The translations under genes and the position numbers were made by a program. Below the pieces are notes generated by a model that ran no database searches, was not told the origin of the DNA, and saw only the letters and a list, made by a program, of their open reading frames with translations. This document shows positions 26,412-35,676 of a stretch of 64,000 nucleotides of DNA, in pieces (within the stretch, counting starts at the first letter, position 1; each line of letters begins with the position of its first letter). Origin of the DNA: Pedobacter sp. MC2016-24 (GTDB lineage Bacteria; Bacteroidota; Bacteroidia; Sphingobacteriales; Sphingobacteriaceae); contig NZ_JADFBX010000006.1 in assembly GCF_015223055.1 (NCBI RefSeq), forward strand, positions 124,001 through 188,000. The letters run 5' to 3'.

Positions 26412-29400
26412 TTAGTGGTCTGAGTGGTTGGGGCTGAAATCATTTTTACCCCATTTTTTTTCCATTAAATAATATAATGCAGGCAAGATGAATAAGGTGA
26501 TTGCTGTGGCCACAAACAGACCATAGACAATTACTGTTGCCAGGGGGCGCTGTACGTCTGAGCCAATGCCAGTCGCAAGCGATGCCGGTAAGAGCCCTAG
26601 TGCTGCGACAGTTGCTGTCATCAATACCGGGCGAAAGCGATGTCTGGTACCCTCTATGATTGCCTTGAGTAGCGCATATCCTGATTTTCGGAGATTGTTG
26701 ATGTGTGAAATGAGAATCACCCCATTTTGAATGGCTACGCCAAATAAGGCGATGAACCCTACTGCTGAGGATACATTTAGTGTCATTCCCCGGATATTGA
26801 GGGCCAGCATTCCGCCGAATAGGGCCAGGGGTACGGTACTTAAAATTAACGAGGCTTGCCTGAATTCTCCAAATGCACCGTACAGCAGTAAAAACATGAT
26901 GGCCAAGGCCAATGGTATAACAACGGCCAGTTTCGCATATGCCCTGTTTTGATTTTCAAATTGTCCGCCCCATTCCATGTGGTATTTTTCTGTATCAAAT
27001 CTGACCTGGCTTTTGATTTTGGACTGGGCCTCACTTAGAAAGGTACCAAGTGCAACACCTCGTAAATTTAATCTCACAGTGAGCTGTCTGCGGTTCATTT
27101 CCCTGGAGATCGAACTTTCACCCAGGTCGGTCTTCACTTCGGCTATTTGTGACAGTGGAATCTGTGCGCCGCTTGAAGATGTCAATAAGAGGTTCGCAAT
27201 TTTTTCAGGAGTGTCCCTGCTTTCAGTCCGGTAGCGGCAAATTACATCGTAAACCTTATCTCCCGTAAAGATCTGCGAAATGGACTTTCCGCCGATAGCC
27301 ACTTCAACCAAATCTGTGACATCATTCATATTTAAGCCATATCTGGCTACAGCTCCCCGGTTAACCCGGATTTGTAATTGTGGCAATGGAGGTTCCTGAT
27401 CTATAGCCAGGTCTACCGCGCCCTTTACCGTTTTCAAGGTACGTACGACATCTTCTGCAATCCTTCTGGTTTCTTTAAAATCATCGCCGAAAATTTTTAC
27501 GACCAACTCACTATGTGCTCCGGCTATTTTATCCATTACACCATCTATCATTGGTTGTGTAAAAGCTACAGTGTAACCGGGCATTTGCTCATATTGCTGA
27601 GAAAGTTCAGCAATCAGGTCCGCCTTTGTTTTGCCTGAAGTCCATTCCCGATAAGGCTTTAAACCGATCGAGACCTCAAAATGGGATGGCGTAAAATAAT
27701 CGGTGCCGTCGTCATTTCTGCCGGCTTGTACATTCACATAGGTAATTTCCGGATGCTTTATACTGGCCAACCGTAGTTCATTGCTCATTGCCCTGGACTT
27801 TTCCAGCGTTATGCCCGGGGGAAGCGATACCTGCAGCCAGATTGATCCTTCATCCAATGGAGGGAGAAAATCTTTGCCTACAGTGACCGACAACGCAATT
27901 GCAGATGCAAAGACCAATCCCAATGGCAGAAAGATGCGTTTCGGTTTTTTTAATAGGTTTTGAATGCGTTCTCCATACCAGGAAGTTAGGTTCTCCAACC
28001 ATTTGTTGTGGTAAATCTTACTTGGTTTTCTATAAATGGTGTACGCCAGTCCTGGAATCAGCAACAGGGCTACTGCGAGGGCACCAATAAGCGCATAGCC
28101 CACCGTAAAAGCCATTGGTGTAAACAGCTTTTTCTCTACGCGTTCGAAAGAAAATAGAGGGAGGTAGGCTGTAATAATGATGATTGTTGAAAATAAAATA
28201 GGCTTGGCTACGCTTAATGCGCTTTTGCCAATGGCCTGTTCCTCCATGACTTCATCAGGCGCTGCTTCACGCCTTTTCAATATCGTTTCCAGCATCACGA
28301 TGGCACCATCTACAATAATTCCAAAATCAATGGCGCCCAGCGAAAGCAGGTTGGCCGGGATATTCGTAAAATGCATCAGGATAAATGCGATCAGCAAAGA
28401 GATTGGAATGGTAATGGCAACCAGTAAGGCCCCACGCCAACTACCCAGGAAAACAATCAGAACAACAATAACCAGTGCCATCCCTTCCAAAAGGGTGTGC
28501 GATACGGTCTGTAAAGTGTTGTCTATGAGGTTTGTCCGGTCAAGATAAGGCCTTATAGTAACGCCTTCGGGTAATCCTCCCTGGTTAAGTGATGCTACAG
28601 CCTGGTGGATACCTTCCAAAACCTTGGAGGGGTTTTGTCCTTTAAGCATCACGACAATACCCGCAATCCCATCATCGTAATTTACTTCCCGGTCGGTATA
28701 CCCAATGCTGCCTTTTCGTTCTAGCGTGCCATACTTCAATTCGCCTAAATCTTTAAGCAGAACGGGCACTCCACGGGCGGATTTGACCACAATATCACCA
28801 AGTTTTTCCAGATCTTTTACGAGTCCTATTCCGCGTACTACATAAGCCTGATCGCCGCGATTGAGTATACTTCCTCCTGCATTGGCATTGTTGTTTTGTA
28901 TAGCCGTTTGCACCTCAGCAATGGATACCTGAAATTGGGCCAATTTTTTTGGGTCTATTTCAACCTGATATTGCGTAGTAATACCACCAAAATTGCTGAC
29001 ATCTGCTACGCCCTGAACTTGTTTTATTCTTGGGATAATGGTCCAATTTTGTAAGTCGGTGAGCGCTCTAAGGTCGTGGTTGCTGCTTTCAATAATATAC
29101 CGGTATATTTCTCCGGTTGGAGAAGTCAGCGGGTCGAGCCCGGGAACCGCTCCGAAAGGGAGGTTGATAGCCGTTAGTCGTTCCTGGATCCTTTGCCTCG
29201 CCCAATAGTCATCAACGCCATCGTCAAAAACCATGGTGATGAGTGAGAGTCCGAACAGACTACGACTACGCATGACATGCATGCCAGGTAAACCGTTTAA
29301 GGTCCGTTCGATTGGGATGGAGATTTGTTGTTCCACTTCTTCAGCTGCGAGACCGGGCACTTGCGTAACCACCTGAGAGGTGACGTCAGCGATATCAGGA

Positions 29401-29513
29401 TAAGCTTCAATAGCAAGTTGCTTCCAGGAGTAATAACCAAATACAGCGATCAGGATAAATAATGCAGCGAAAATCCACCGCTTTCTGATTGTGGTAAAAA
29501 TGATTTGTTTCAT
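26412..29513 (-). CDS. czcA: Heavy-metal efflux RND permease, CzcA-like
   Basis: The 1033-residue inner-membrane protein has twelve-helix RND architecture with two large periplasmic loops. The N-terminus has AYPDIADVTSQVVTQVPGLAAEEVEQQISIPIERTLNGLPG, diagnostic of the CzcA/CusA branch. The fourth helix carries DFGIIVDGAIVMLE with Asp396, Asp402 and Glu409, the signature of divalent-cation (Co/Zn/Cd) HME-RND pumps; Cu/Ag pumps have a different, Asp-poor version. It should drive proton-coupled export of a divalent metal ion from periplasm or cytoplasm through the CzcC-like channel. It lies 21 bases after the adaptor gene and 10 before czcC. Confidence 0.92.
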   Translation of the reverse strand: MKQIIFTTIRKRWIFAALFILIAVFGYYSWKQLAIEAYPDIADVTSQVVTQVPGLAAEEVEQQISIPIERTLNGLPGMHVMRSRSLFGLSLITMVFDDGVDDYWARQRIQERLTAINLPFGAVPGLDPLTSPTGEIYRYIIESSNHDLRALTDLQNWTIIPRIKQVQGVADVSNFGGITTQYQVEIDPKKLAQFQVSIAEVQTAIQNNNANAGGSILNRGDQAYVVRGIGLVKDLEKLGDIVVKSARGVPVLLKDLGELKYGTLERKGSIGYTDREVNYDDGIAGIVVMLKGQNPSKVLEGIHQAVASLNQGGLPEGVTIRPYLDRTNLIDNTLQTVSHTLLEGMALVIVVLIVFLGSWRGALLVAITIPISLLIAFILMHFTNIPANLLSLGAIDFGIIVDGAIVMLETILKRREAAPDEVMEEQAIGKSALSVAKPILFSTIIIITAYLPLFSFERVEKKLFTPMAFTVGYALIGALAVALLLIPGLAYTIYRKPSKIYHNKWLENLTSWYGERIQNLLKKPKRIFLPLGLVFASAIALSVTVGKDFLPPLDEGSIWLQVSLPPGITLEKSRAMSNELRLASIKHPEITYVNVQAGRNDDGTDYFTPSHFEVSIGLKPYREWTSGKTKADLIAELSQQYEQMPGYTVAFTQPMIDGVMDKIAGAHSELVVKIFGDDFKETRRIAEDVVRTLKTVKGAVDLAIDQEPPLPQLQIRVNRGAVARYGLNMNDVTDLVEVAIGGKSISQIFTGDKVYDVICRYRTESRDTPEKIANLLLTSSSGAQIPLSQIAEVKTDLGESSISREMNRRQLTVRLNLRGVALGTFLSEAQSKIKSQVRFDTEKYHMEWGGQFENQNRAYAKLAVVIPLALAIMFLLLYGAFGEFRQASLILSTVPLALFGGMLALNIRGMTLNVSSAVGFIALFGVAIQNGVILISHINNLRKSGYALLKAIIEGTRHRFRPVLMTATVAALGLLPASLATGIGSDVQRPLATVIVYGLFVATAITLFILPALYYLMEKKWGKNDFSPNHSDH

Positions 29514-29534
29514 AAATGTTTGATTTGCGTATAA

Positions 29535-30668
29535 TTACCTGGCTTCCAATAGGTAGAAGCCGCCTTCGGATATAATCTTTTCTCCTGCTTTCAGGCCAGA
29601 CCTCACGATAACACTACTGCCTGATGTAGCACCAGTCTCAATCTTTCGCTTTTCATACTTGCCGTCGCTGCGCACTACAAATACAAAATTTGCTTCGTTC
29701 ATCTGCAAAAGGGATTTTAAAGGAATCATGACCACATTACCCGGGGCATCCATAAAATTCACTGTTGCATACATGCCGGGTTTTAGTTTGTTATCTGGAT
29801 TTGAACATTCGATATAAACCTGTAAACTTCGGGTTTCTTCGTTTACCAGTTCATCGATGTGATAGATCTTACCTTTAATTTTTTCATCAGGCCATGCCTG
29901 CACCTCAATTTCACAGGCATCTTTTTCATGAAGATGGTGGATGTCTTTTTCTTTAACCTGTCCTACAATCCATACTTTAGATAGATTTGCAATGGTAGCG
30001 ATGCTGGAAGCATCATCTTTGATGAACTGACCGGTAACCACTTTATTCTCGATCACAGTACCGCTGATTGGTGAGCGAACAACCAGTGGCTGACCCAGCA
30101 CCAGGTGATCTGGATCCACTTTGAATATTTTAATTCCAATCACTGCATTTTCGTATTCTTTGCGTTCTATATCGTAACTGGTCTGTGCTTCTTCCAGGTC
30201 TTTTTCTGTGCCTATGCCGTGGCTCATCAGATCCTGCTGTCTCTTTAAAATTCGCTTTGCCTGTTGCATCTGAAGTTTTTGCTGAAAGAATATTTTTTGT
30301 GCAGAAATGAAATCCGGAGCATTGATTTCAAATAGTGCCGTCTCTGGATTGGTATTCATGCCCAGTTTCAGATGGCTTTTTGTGACGCGGCCAGGAAAGG
30401 GTGGAGCAACTTCAGCATACTGTGTTGGTATTGCTTTTATCATTCCTGATGTGGAGATCTGCGAGCTGTAAGCGCTTACAGTGACGATGCTTTCCTTTAA
30501 TTTTGTTTTTAACGGAGATTGAGATGGTACGGTGATGATATCGCCTTGCACACTAAGGCTAGCTGCTTCTTCCTCATTTGCCTTTTGTTTGCAGGAGCAC
30601 AGGTTAAATCCAATCACCATTAAGGTGGTGCAGGCCAGGTAATACCTGGCATTATTTACTATTGTCAT
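29535..30668 (-). CDS. czcB: Periplasmic adaptor (membrane fusion) subunit, CzcB/CusB-like
   Basis: The 377-residue protein starts with a signal ending in LCSC, probably a lipobox (Cys at about residue 26). The adaptor layout follows: a barrel-sandwich with TQYAEVAPPFPGRVTKSHLKLGMN, a helical hairpin (EINAPDFISAQKIFFQQKLQMQQAKRILKRQQDLMS), the second half of the sandwich (VVRSPISGTVIENKVVTGQFI), a beta-barrel and a C-terminal membrane-proximal domain. It joins the RND pump to the outer-membrane channel. The N-terminal metal-binding His or Met clusters of some CzcB/CusB proteins are not visible. Gaps of 33 and 21 bases to mgtA and czcA indicate cotranscription. Confidence 0.9.
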   Translation of the reverse strand: MTIVNNARYYLACTTLMVIGFNLCSCKQKANEEEAASLSVQGDIITVPSQSPLKTKLKESIVTVSAYSSQISTSGMIKAIPTQYAEVAPPFPGRVTKSHLKLGMNTNPETALFEINAPDFISAQKIFFQQKLQMQQAKRILKRQQDLMSHGIGTEKDLEEAQTSYDIERKEYENAVIGIKIFKVDPDHLVLGQPLVVRSPISGTVIENKVVTGQFIKDDASSIATIANLSKVWIVGQVKEKDIHHLHEKDACEIEVQAWPDEKIKGKIYHIDELVNEETRSLQVYIECSNPDNKLKPGMYATVNFMDAPGNVVMIPLKSLLQMNEANFVFVVRSDGKYEKRKIETGATSGSSVIVRSGLKAGEKIISEGGFYLLEAR

Positions 30669-30701
30669 ATGATGCTATTTGTTTTTTTGATGAGGCAACT
30701 G

Positions 30702-33368
30702 TTAAAGCCATTGATTGAATTTTTTAATGTATTGTGTTTTGATGTATTGGGTAAGCAGACAGTAGCTCGCCAGGATCCCGATTAACCAAGGGAAGTAGCT
30801 TAATGGCAGGGGTTCCATTTTTAAGGCTGCTGCAAAAGGTGAAAAAGGAATGCAGATGCCGATGAGCATAATTAATGAGGTTAAGGCTACGACGGGTGAG
30901 GTTGCCCAGCTTTGTATGAAAGGAATTTTACGGGTACGGATCATGTGTACAATGAGGGTTTGAGATAATAGCCCTTCAATGAACCAGCCGCTTTGGAAGA
31001 GGTGCTGGTGCTGCGGGCTATTGGCTTTAAATACAAAGAACATCAATGCAAACGTGGCATAATCAAAAATAGAGCTGATCGGACCGATATAAAGCATGAA
31101 TTTTCTGATGCCTGATGCATCCCATTTTTTGGGTTCCTGGAGGAAATCTTCGTCCATACGATCCCAAGGAATGGAAATCTGGGAAACATCGTATAACAGA
31201 TTTTGGATCAGGATCTGTACAGGAAGCATAGGTAGGAAAGGTAAAAATGCACTGGCCCCCAACATGCTGAACATGTTTCCAAAATTGCTGCTGGCTGTCA
31301 TTTTAATGTATTTAATGATGTTGCCAAAAGTTCTTCTGCCATAGATTACCCCTTTTCTAAGCACCAGGAGATCTTTTTCCAGTAAAATGATATCCGCACT
31401 TTCCTTGGCTATGTCCACAGCGGTATCTACGCTGATGCCAACATCTGCATCCCGTAAAGCTGGGGCGTCGTTAATGCCATCACCCATAAAACCAACGATA
31501 TGGCCATTTGTCTGTAATAATTTGACGATCCTTGATTTCTGTGCCGGACTAAGTTTTGCCAGAATGGACGTTTCAGCAACTTGCTCCTTCAGTTCATGGT
31601 CTGACATTTTTTCAATTTCATTGCCTAACAGGATTTTACTAAAGGGTATCCCCACATCCCGGCAGATTTTTTTGGTGACAATTTCGTTATCGCCGGTCAG
31701 CACTTTAATGCTGATACCTAACTTTTGTAAAGCCTCAATGGCCACTTTTGCTGATGATTTTGCGGGATCCAGGAAAGCAATAAATCCAGTAAGGATCATA
31801 TGGCTCTCATCTGTTACAGTATAATTTAAAGCACGGTCGTCAAATTCACGGATGGCGACCAGCAATACCCGAAGTCCTTCGGCATTTAGTTTACCCGATG
31901 TTTTCAGGATCAGATTGCGCATGGACTCATCTATGGGAATAACTTTGTCTGATTCGATGTGTAGCTGTTTATCTTCTCCGGGATCGAAAGCATGCGTACA
32001 CAGATTCAGCATTTCTTCTACGGCTCCTTTGCAAATCAATAAATGTTTACGATTGCGTTGTTTGAGAATAACCGACATCCTGCGCCTTTGAAAGTCGAAG
32101 GGGATTTCGTCAATCTTCAAAAAGCTTTCTTCTACCTTAAGGTAGTCGTGTAGTTCTACGTGTTCTAGTACAGCAACATCCAGTAAGTTTTTGAGTCCGG
32201 TTTGATGAAAACTATTGAGGTATGCCCATTTCAATACCTCTTCGTCATCTTCTCCAAAAATGTTCAGATGCCGCTCCAGAACGATTCTATCCATCGTTAG
32301 GGTACCTGTTTTGTCTGTACATAGGATATCCATCGCGCCAATGTTTTGTATGGCATTGAGTCTTTTGATGATCACTTTATGTTTACTCATGTTAACTGCT
32401 CCCTTGGCCAGGTTGGCGGTAACAATCATGGGTAACATTTCAGGTGTCAGACCGACAGCAACTGCGATGGCAAAAAGTAAGGCATCCCACCAGTTTCCTT
32501 TAGAAAAACCATTGATCAAAAAAATCAGCGGAACCATGATCAACATAAAGCTGATGAGCAGGTAGCTTACTTTATTGACACCTTTGTCGAAATTGGTTTC
32601 TGCTCTTTTTCCTACAATGCCCTTGCTTAATGAACCAAAATAGGTCTGATTGCCGGTGTTAACTACCATAGCGTTTGCGTAGCCGCTTACCACATTCGTG
32701 CCCATAAAGCAAATGTTGTTGAGCTCAAGTATGGATTGATCTTCGGCCTGGCGTATAGGGAGATTTTGTTTTTCCACTGGTAAGGATTCACCGGTAAGCA
32801 TAGACTGGCTGACAAATAAGTCTTTAGAGTTTACAATTCGGCAATCTGCAGGGATCATGTCTCCTGCCGACAGTACAATGAGGTCTCCGGGAACTAATTT
32901 TTTAATATCCAGTTCTTTTCTACCTGTTGTTTTTCTGATCACGGTTGCAGTCGTTCTGACCATGCTTTTCAATTTTTCTGCGGCCGCATTGCTGCGATAT
33001 TCCTGGAAAAAACGCAATAGGGAGCTAACCAATACCATGATGCCTACCATAACGACCGTCTTATAATCTTTTTCACCTGGTTCGGCAAGCCAAACATCAA
33101 GCACATATGATATGGTGGCAATGACCAGTAAAATACCTATGAATGGATTGATGAAGGCCTGAAACAATTGTCTAATCCAGGCTGGTGCTTGCTCGTGCTG
33201 AACTTCGTTCAAACCGAAACGGCTTAAACGTTCTTTAGACTGGGCAGCTGATAAGCCATTTTCGCCGCTGTCGAGCATGGCAAAATAGTAGTCCTGATCT
33301 GCCCGTGATACATTTTGAAGTTTTGTAGTGGCAGCTTCTTCTGTGTGTTTTTCTTTTATGCGTGTCAT
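30702..33368 (-). CDS. mgtA: Magnesium-translocating P-type ATPase
   Basis: The 888-residue protein is a P3B-type ATPase: an N-terminal cation-transporter segment (DSGENGLSAAQSKERLSRFGLNEVQ), phosphorylation motif CTDKTGTLT with Asp352, actuator motif MLTGESLPVEK, nucleotide-binding FDFQRRRMSV, and hinge GDGINDAPALRDADVGISVDTAVDIAKESADIILLEKDL, the exact wording of MgtA/MgtB. Ten helices are consistent with the hydrophobic profile. It would import Mg2+ when Mg2+ is low. It sits 31 bases after mgtC and 33 before the CzcB-like adaptor gene, an unusual coupling of magnesium uptake to metal efflux. Confidence 0.94.
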   Translation of the reverse strand: MTRIKEKHTEEAATTKLQNVSRADQDYYFAMLDSGENGLSAAQSKERLSRFGLNEVQHEQAPAWIRQLFQAFINPFIGILLVIATISYVLDVWLAEPGEKDYKTVVMVGIMVLVSSLLRFFQEYRSNAAAEKLKSMVRTTATVIRKTTGRKELDIKKLVPGDLIVLSAGDMIPADCRIVNSKDLFVSQSMLTGESLPVEKQNLPIRQAEDQSILELNNICFMGTNVVSGYANAMVVNTGNQTYFGSLSKGIVGKRAETNFDKGVNKVSYLLISFMLIMVPLIFLINGFSKGNWWDALLFAIAVAVGLTPEMLPMIVTANLAKGAVNMSKHKVIIKRLNAIQNIGAMDILCTDKTGTLTMDRIVLERHLNIFGEDDEEVLKWAYLNSFHQTGLKNLLDVAVLEHVELHDYLKVEESFLKIDEIPFDFQRRRMSVILKQRNRKHLLICKGAVEEMLNLCTHAFDPGEDKQLHIESDKVIPIDESMRNLILKTSGKLNAEGLRVLLVAIREFDDRALNYTVTDESHMILTGFIAFLDPAKSSAKVAIEALQKLGISIKVLTGDNEIVTKKICRDVGIPFSKILLGNEIEKMSDHELKEQVAETSILAKLSPAQKSRIVKLLQTNGHIVGFMGDGINDAPALRDADVGISVDTAVDIAKESADIILLEKDLLVLRKGVIYGRRTFGNIIKYIKMTASSNFGNMFSMLGASAFLPFLPMLPVQILIQNLLYDVSQISIPWDRMDEDFLQEPKKWDASGIRKFMLYIGPISSIFDYATFALMFFVFKANSPQHQHLFQSGWFIEGLLSQTLIVHMIRTRKIPFIQSWATSPVVALTSLIMLIGICIPFSPFAAALKMEPLPLSYFPWLIGILASYCLLTQYIKTQYIKKFNQWL

Positions 33369-33399
33369 AGCATTTTTCTATTATGGGTATTCTGTTGGT

Positions 33400-34101
33400 T
33401 TATAAATCATTTTCATCTCCGGCTTTATTCCAGCTTACTTCTGAAACATGCTGCTCTATGGTCAGGCGACCTGCGATCTTTTCCATGATGGCATCTTCAT
33501 TGGCATTTGCAAAGATTTCAGCAGTAATGATGGCCATGGTTGCATCACCGTCATCGGTACTCTTTAAAGAGCGTAAGATGAGTTTGTTGTCGTTTCCGGT
33601 AAACTGGAGCAGCAATACCCTAATGTGATTCTCTACATCTTGTCTGCATTTGATGATCAGAATATAAGGAAGGGGAGTGTGCGGGTTTTTTAATGGAAGT
33701 CTGCTCAATACAGCACCGACAGGGCGCATGGCAAGGTGGGTAAGGAGTACAAATGCACTCACAACGCCAGCTTCAGTAAGGAAGCCGAGGCCACAAGCTG
33801 CGCCAACGGCAGCAGAGCACCACAAAGTAGCGGCGGTGTTTAAGCCCCTTACATTCAATCCATCTTTCATGATCACCCCGGCGCCAAGAAAACCTATCCC
33901 ACTTACGACATAAGAAATGACCCGTCCGGAAGCATCACCGCCAACCTTTACACCAAGGGTGACGAACATACATGCGCCAAGGCAAACCAACATATTGGTC
34001 CGCAATCCGGCCATGCGTTGCCGCCATTGGCGTTCTGTACCTATGGCCGCGCCTAAAAGAAAAGCAATGGTAAGTCGGAGTGTAAATTCAAGTAATGTCA
34101 T
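33400..34101 (-). CDS. mgtC: MgtC/SapB family membrane protein
   Basis: The 233-residue protein has the MgtC signature in its first 130 residues: LRLTIAFLLGAAIGTERQWRQRMAGLRTNMLVCLGACMF, GVKVGGDASGRVISYVVSGIGFLGAGVIMKDG, VRGLNTAATLWCSAAVGAACGLGF, making about four to five membrane helices; residues about 140-233 form a soluble ACT-like tail. MgtC proteins act in low-Mg2+ adaptation and, in Salmonella, bind and inhibit ATP synthase. The ATG at 34101 is embedded in one arm of a perfect 22-bp hairpin. The gene is 207 bases downstream of the two-component kinase gene on the same strand and is followed by mgtA after 31 bases. Confidence 0.92.
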   Translation of the reverse strand: MTLLEFTLRLTIAFLLGAAIGTERQWRQRMAGLRTNMLVCLGACMFVTLGVKVGGDASGRVISYVVSGIGFLGAGVIMKDGLNVRGLNTAATLWCSAAVGAACGLGFLTEAGVVSAFVLLTHLAMRPVGAVLSRLPLKNPHTPLPYILIIKCRQDVENHIRVLLLQFTGNDNKLILRSLKSTDDGDATMAIITAEIFANANEDAIMEKIAGRLTIEQHVSEVSWNKAGDENDL

Positions 34102-34145
34102 AAAACTTTTTTTATGCCTGCTACAGGCATAAAAAAAGTTTTATG
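34099..34145 (-). promoter_or_regulatory. Perfect 22-bp hairpin enclosing the mgtC start codon
   Basis: Left arm 34099-34120 and right arm 34124-34145 are perfect complements around a three-base loop (CTA). The inner stem is ATGCCTG/CAGGCAT and the outer part contains A/T tracts of seven. The mgtC ATG (34099-34101 in complement) is the last triplet of the stem, so in mRNA the start codon and the A-rich region before it would be double-stranded. On the minus strand there is no U-run after the stem. Confidence 0.85.
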
Positions 34146-34224
34146 CAGCGCAGCTGGCGATTAGATAAATAGTTGTTGCTGTTAAATGGGGGCCTGAGTC
34201 CATATACTGTTTTTTATTGTGCTG

Positions 34225-34232
34225 CAAATGTA
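34225..34232 (-). promoter_or_regulatory. Putative -7 box TACATTTG for the mgtC-mgtA-czc operon
   Basis: On the minus strand TACATTTG matches TAnnTTTG. It lies between the phased TTCTAAT repeats and mgtC and would give a leader of roughly 115 bases ending in the start-codon hairpin. The -33 element is not a good match, as expected of an activator-dependent promoter. Confidence 0.5.
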
Positions 34233-34244
34233 AAGCAAGCCTTT

Positions 34245-34294
34245 TAGAAAGGCCATTAGAGGAGAAACAGAAATTCATTAGAAATTTATTAGAA
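34245..34294 (-). promoter_or_regulatory. 11-bp phased TTCTAAT repeats, likely response-regulator site
   Basis: Reading the minus strand from 34294, the sequence falls into 11-base units TTCTAATAAAT, TTCTAATGAAT, TTCTGTTTCTC and CTCTAATGGCC, so three carry TCTAAT. Tandem half-sites 11 bp apart are how OmpR/PhoB-family regulators bind. The site lies right upstream of the -7 box and after the gene for such a regulator and its kinase. Confidence 0.55.
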
Positions 34295-34308
34295 GGAGCG
34301 GGATGAAT

Positions 34309-35676
34309 TTATCTGTGCGGAATACAGATTGTAAATGTGCTGCCTTCATTGACAATAGAATTGATTTGAATCGAACCGCGGTGCATGGTGATGATCTTTT
34401 GTGTCAAGGACAATCCGATCCCGTTTCCGTTGATAAAATCTTTATTCTTGCCTCTGTAAAATGCGGTAAAGACTTTTAGAAGGTCTTCCTGGGCTATACC
34501 TATGCCCTGATCTTTAAAATTCAGGATCATTTGATGCCTGTCAAAATTGATGCTCACCACACATTGATGATCTTCAGAGAACTTACAGGCATTTTCCATT
34601 AGATTGATAAAAGCAACTTTAAGCAGGTATTCATTGCCTTTTATGGAAACATCTTCATCATTGTCAATTTCACGTTCGAAAAGAACATTTACCCGGTATT
34701 CTTCGTTTATTTTCAATACGGCTTCCCTGGCATCCATCAACAATTCGTCAGCCCTTACAGATTTCATACCCACAGCACTTTGGTCATAGCTGGCTTTAGC
34801 AAGATCGAGTAAACCGTTTGACAATCTCACCAAACGCTGGGCATCGTTTAGAGAAAGTCTGATCACTTCGCGATATTCCGAAGGGCTTCGTTCTTTAATT
34901 AAAGCCAATTGCAATTCTCCGACAATGGTGGCTAAAGGCGTACGAAGTTCATGAGAGATGTTGCTGACAAAATTCTTTTGCCCGTCAAACGACTGTTCCA
35001 GTCTGTCCAGCATGTCATTAAAAGTATTGGCCAGTTCTCCGATTTCATCTTTTTGATTTTTAACCTGAACGCGTTTGTACAAATTTGTAGCTGTAATTTC
35101 AGCTACTTTGTCTACAATTTCTGTTACCGGATTCAGTGCCTTTCCAACAAAATAATAGCCGCAAAAGATGGTCAGGCTAATGATGATGATCAGCGCGATG
35201 ATTAAAGTGTACTTTAGTTCGGCTAAACGGTTGAGTCCATATTTGTCCCTGGCTGCGGCTGTGATGACATAGATTTTTCCATGATGCTGATATAATAAAC
35301 CGACCACCTGCAGTGTTTGCTGATCGAAAGCGATTTCACGTTGGCGGATGATTTGGTTAATCATTTCGCGGGTTTCTTTGACTTTGTCAATCTGAACTGC
35401 ATCATGATAGCGCAGGTTAAATGAGGTGTCATAAATGGCTACTTCTTCTTCAAACAGGGAGTTTGCGGAGTTTTTATAAATGAGTTGCAGCACCGGGGCG
35501 GGAACTTTTCCATCAAACAACAGGTTCGCCTTGGTAATGGCTTCTCTTTTTAAATGTTCATAGTATTGGTTTTTCCTGGTTTTTGCAGAATATATATAAA
35601 TGAATACTGCAAAAGCCATTAACAGACTACCAAATAATGTTAAAAATAAGAGGAGAAGTTTAACCCGTATTTTCAT
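34309..35676 (-). CDS. Sensor histidine kinase with HAMP domain
   Basis: The 455-residue kinase has two membrane helices (about residues 5-27 and 152-175) flanking a periplasmic sensor of about 120 residues, a HAMP linker (LNPVTEIVDKVAEITATNLYKRVQ), a DHp domain with FVSNISHELRTPLA, in which His242 is the phosphorylation site, and a HATPase domain with NLMENACKFS, DQGIGI and GNGIGLSLT. The layout matches CusS/CzcS-like metal sensors. Its start overlaps the response-regulator stop by 4 bases. The downstream mgtC-mgtA-czc genes are the probable targets; the inducing ion (low Mg2+ or excess transition metal) cannot be read from sequence. Confidence 0.92.
   Translation of the reverse strand: MKIRVKLLLLFLTLFGSLLMAFAVFIYIYSAKTRKNQYYEHLKREAITKANLLFDGKVPAPVLQLIYKNSANSLFEEEVAIYDTSFNLRYHDAVQIDKVKETREMINQIIRQREIAFDQQTLQVVGLLYQHHGKIYVITAAARDKYGLNRLAELKYTLIIALIIIISLTIFCGYYFVGKALNPVTEIVDKVAEITATNLYKRVQVKNQKDEIGELANTFNDMLDRLEQSFDGQKNFVSNISHELRTPLATIVGELQLALIKERSPSEYREVIRLSLNDAQRLVRLSNGLLDLAKASYDQSAVGMKSVRADELLMDAREAVLKINEEYRVNVLFEREIDNDEDVSIKGNEYLLKVAFINLMENACKFSEDHQCVVSINFDRHQMILNFKDQGIGIAQEDLLKVFTAFYRGKNKDFINGNGIGLSLTQKIITMHRGSIQINSIVNEGSTFTICIPHR

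Noticed and set aside
26412-29513. Copper/silver (CusA-type) assignment for the RND pump
   Set aside because: The fourth-helix signature DFGIIVDGAIVMLE is that of divalent-cation pumps; Cu/Ag pumps have a different one.
34099-34145. Simple transcription terminator between kinase and mgtC
   Set aside because: No U-run follows the stem in the direction of transcription, and the mgtC start codon is part of the stem.
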